Shown here one piece after another: positions 5,679 through 7,165 of a DNA stretch of 7,165 bases. The notes under the pieces are model-generated. The model saw nothing but the letters and a program-made list of their open reading frames with translations. It made no database searches and had not been told where the DNA came from. A program made the position numbers and the translations under genes. This DNA is from Nitrosomonas sp. (GTDB taxonomy: Bacteria; Pseudomonadota; Gammaproteobacteria; Burkholderiales; Nitrosomonadaceae): positions 1-7,165 of the forward strand of contig JAJFJI010000125.1 in the NCBI GenBank assembly GCA_021774205.1, written 5' to 3'. Positions within the stretch are counted from its first letter, which is position 1; every line of letters begins with the position of its first letter.

Positions 5679-7151
5679 ATGACCGAAAATGAATTTAAGC
5701 AATTCGCGGCACAAGGTTACAACCGCATTCCTGTTGTACTTGAAACGTTTGCTGATCTTGATACGCCCCTGTCGGCCTATCTCAAACTTGCTAATCAGCC
5801 CTACTCTTATTTACTGGAGTCCGTGCAGGGAGGAGAACGCTTTGGGCGATACTCTTTTATTGGCCTCCCCGCAGCGACTCGACTAGAAGTTCGTGGCAAT
5901 CAAATTCGCATCAAAACCAAATGCAGCACACAAGAATTTGAAGTGGATGACGCACTGGCTTACATTGAATCCTATCTGTCACAATTCAGCGCTGCGCCCT
6001 ATCCTGGGCTGCCCCGCTTCTGCGGCGGTCTAGTCGGTTATTTTTCTTATGACACGGTCCGTTATATAGAAAAAAAACTTGCGGGTCATGCGCAACCCGA
6101 TACCCTCAATACACCTGATATATTACTACTGCAATCAGAAGAGCTGGTTGTAGTAGACAATCTTTCCGGCAAGCTTTTTTTCATTGTCTATGTTGATCCA
6201 GAAAAAAAAGATGCTTTTCAATCTGGTCGCGAGCGCTTAAAGGAATTGCTTTTACTGCTACGTCGACCCGTTGATATTCCGCTAGAGGAACCGGCTAAAA
6301 AAGAAAAAACCATTTCAGAGTTCACTGAAGATGCGTTTATAACGGCAGTAGAGCGCGCCAAGCGTTATATCTACGATGGCGACATTATGCAGGTAGTACT
6401 GTCACAACGCACCAGCAAACCATACCACGCCTCACCACTGGCGTTGTATCGTGCATTACGCAGCCTCAACCCATCACCCTACATGTTTTACTATCACTTT
6501 GATGATTTTCATGTAGTTGGCGCTTCACCAGAAATTCTGGTGCGCCTTGAAGGAGACACAGTAACTGTCCGTCCAATAGCTGGGACCCGTCCACGTGGAA
6601 AAACAATGCAAGAGGACGACACGCTGGCAAAAGATTTGTTAGCTGATCCCAAGGAACGTGCAGAACATGTCATGCTGATGGATCTAGGCCGCAATGATAT
6701 CGGGCGCGTTGCACAAACGGGTACAGTAAAAATTACTGAAAATATGCAAATTGAGAATTACTCGCATGTCATGCACATTGTTTCCAATGTTGATGGAAAG
6801 CTAAAATCCAATCTCACCGCTATAGACGTATTGCGTGCAACCTTCCCGGCAGGCACCGTCAGTGGCGCACCCAAAGTAAGAGCCATGGAAATTATCGATG
6901 AGCTGGAATTATCTCGACGGGGTATTTATGCAGGCGCAGTTGGCTATCTAGGGTTTAATGGCGACATGGATCTTGCCATTGCCATCCGTACCGGTGTCAT
7001 TAAAGATGGCAAACTACATGTGCAAGCAGGCGCGGGAATCGTCGCCGACTCCATCCCCAAAAGTGAGTGGATTGAAACACAAAACAAAGCAAAAGCATTA
7101 CTCCGTGCCGCAGAAATTGCTGAACAAGGGTTAGATAGCAAAATTGAATAG
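5679..7151 (+). CDS. trpE: Anthranilate synthase component I
   Basis: TrpE converts chorismate to anthranilate using ammonia delivered by the glutamine amidotransferase TrpG; it is the first committed and feedback-inhibited step of tryptophan synthesis. The protein is complete at 490 residues, normal for the family. The N-terminal domain carries the tryptophan-binding LLES (45-48). The chorismate-binding domain shows NPSPYMFYYHFDDFHVVGASPE (264-285), RPIAGTRPRG (298-307), ERAEHVMLMDLGRNDIGRV (326-344), YSHVMHIVSNV (361-371), ATFPAGTVSGAPKVRAMEII (387-406), GYLGFNGDMDLAIAIRT (422-438) and QAGAGIVADSIPKSEW (449-464). PIAGT rather than PIKGT supports TrpE over the p-aminobenzoate enzyme PabB. 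There is no amidotransferase domain, so a separate TrpG is needed, probably encoded just past the right edge. It follows gph by 68 bp on the same strand. Confidence 0.98.
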   Translation: MTENEFKQFAAQGYNRIPVVLETFADLDTPLSAYLKLANQPYSYLLESVQGGERFGRYSFIGLPAATRLEVRGNQIRIKTKCSTQEFEVDDALAYIESYLSQFSAAPYPGLPRFCGGLVGYFSYDTVRYIEKKLAGHAQPDTLNTPDILLLQSEELVVVDNLSGKLFFIVYVDPEKKDAFQSGRERLKELLLLLRRPVDIPLEEPAKKEKTISEFTEDAFITAVERAKRYIYDGDIMQVVLSQRTSKPYHASPLALYRALRSLNPSPYMFYYHFDDFHVVGASPEILVRLEGDTVTVRPIAGTRPRGKTMQEDDTLAKDLLADPKERAEHVMLMDLGRNDIGRVAQTGTVKITENMQIENYSHVMHIVSNVDGKLKSNLTAIDVLRATFPAGTVSGAPKVRAMEIIDELELSRRGIYAGAVGYLGFNGDMDLAIAIRTGVIKDGKLHVQAGAGIVADSIPKSEWIETQNKAKALLRAAEIAEQGLDSKIE

Positions 7152-7165
7152 TGCTGCAGTTTAGC

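Noticed and set aside
1..7165. A new defence, mobile or biosynthetic system
   Set aside because: Every sizeable reading frame is accounted for by a known housekeeping family; there are no insertion-sequence ends, integrase, CRISPR repeats, toxin-antitoxin pair or compositional island.

Overview
The window reads as an ordinary stretch of chromosomal housekeeping DNA from a proteobacterium. The best guess is a betaproteobacterium of the Nitrosomonas / Nitrosomonadales kind. The reasons are the apaG / rpe-gph-trpE block typical of betaproteobacteria, the thiD-thiE-hemL order seen in several proteobacteria, moderately AT-rich codon use, and protein sequences close in character to those of that order. 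The organism is an inference; no rRNA or other phylogenetic marker is present.

Layout. Positions 1-2192 hold a leftward cluster, thiD -> thiE -> hemL. hemL runs off the left edge, so only its first 210 codons are here. A 52-bp divergent spacer separates thiD from a rightward pair, a small rubredoxin gene followed with no gap by gloA (glyoxalase I), at 2245-2823. A 74-bp convergent spacer follows. Next is a second leftward pair, apaG -> an RsmI-like SAM-dependent methyltransferase (2898-4039). A 153-bp divergent spacer (4040-4192) then leads into a rightward cluster rpe -> gph -> trpE (4193-7151). The last 14 bases contain nothing identifiable. No gene-free stretch exceeds 300 bases.

Function. 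ThiD and ThiE supply and join the pyrimidine half of thiamine. HemL makes 5-aminolevulinate for haem. Rubredoxin is a one-electron carrier. GloA removes methylglyoxal through glutathione. Rpe and Gph belong to pentose-phosphate/Calvin metabolism and 2-phosphoglycolate salvage; in an autotroph the two would sit naturally together. TrpE starts tryptophan synthesis, and trpG/trpD/trpC would be expected just beyond the right edge.

All eight complete genes look intact, and family-defining residues are present wherever they could be checked. Two starts (apaG and the methyltransferase) are better placed at internal ATG codons than at the longest-frame TTG codons. I saw no mobile element, CRISPR array, tRNA/rRNA, riboswitch or convincing terminator, and no sign of a new defence or mobile system. 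The only unexplained structure is small and intergenic: an AT palindrome between thiD and the rubredoxin gene, a perfect hairpin just before the apaG start, and a tandem 12-mer repeat before rpe.
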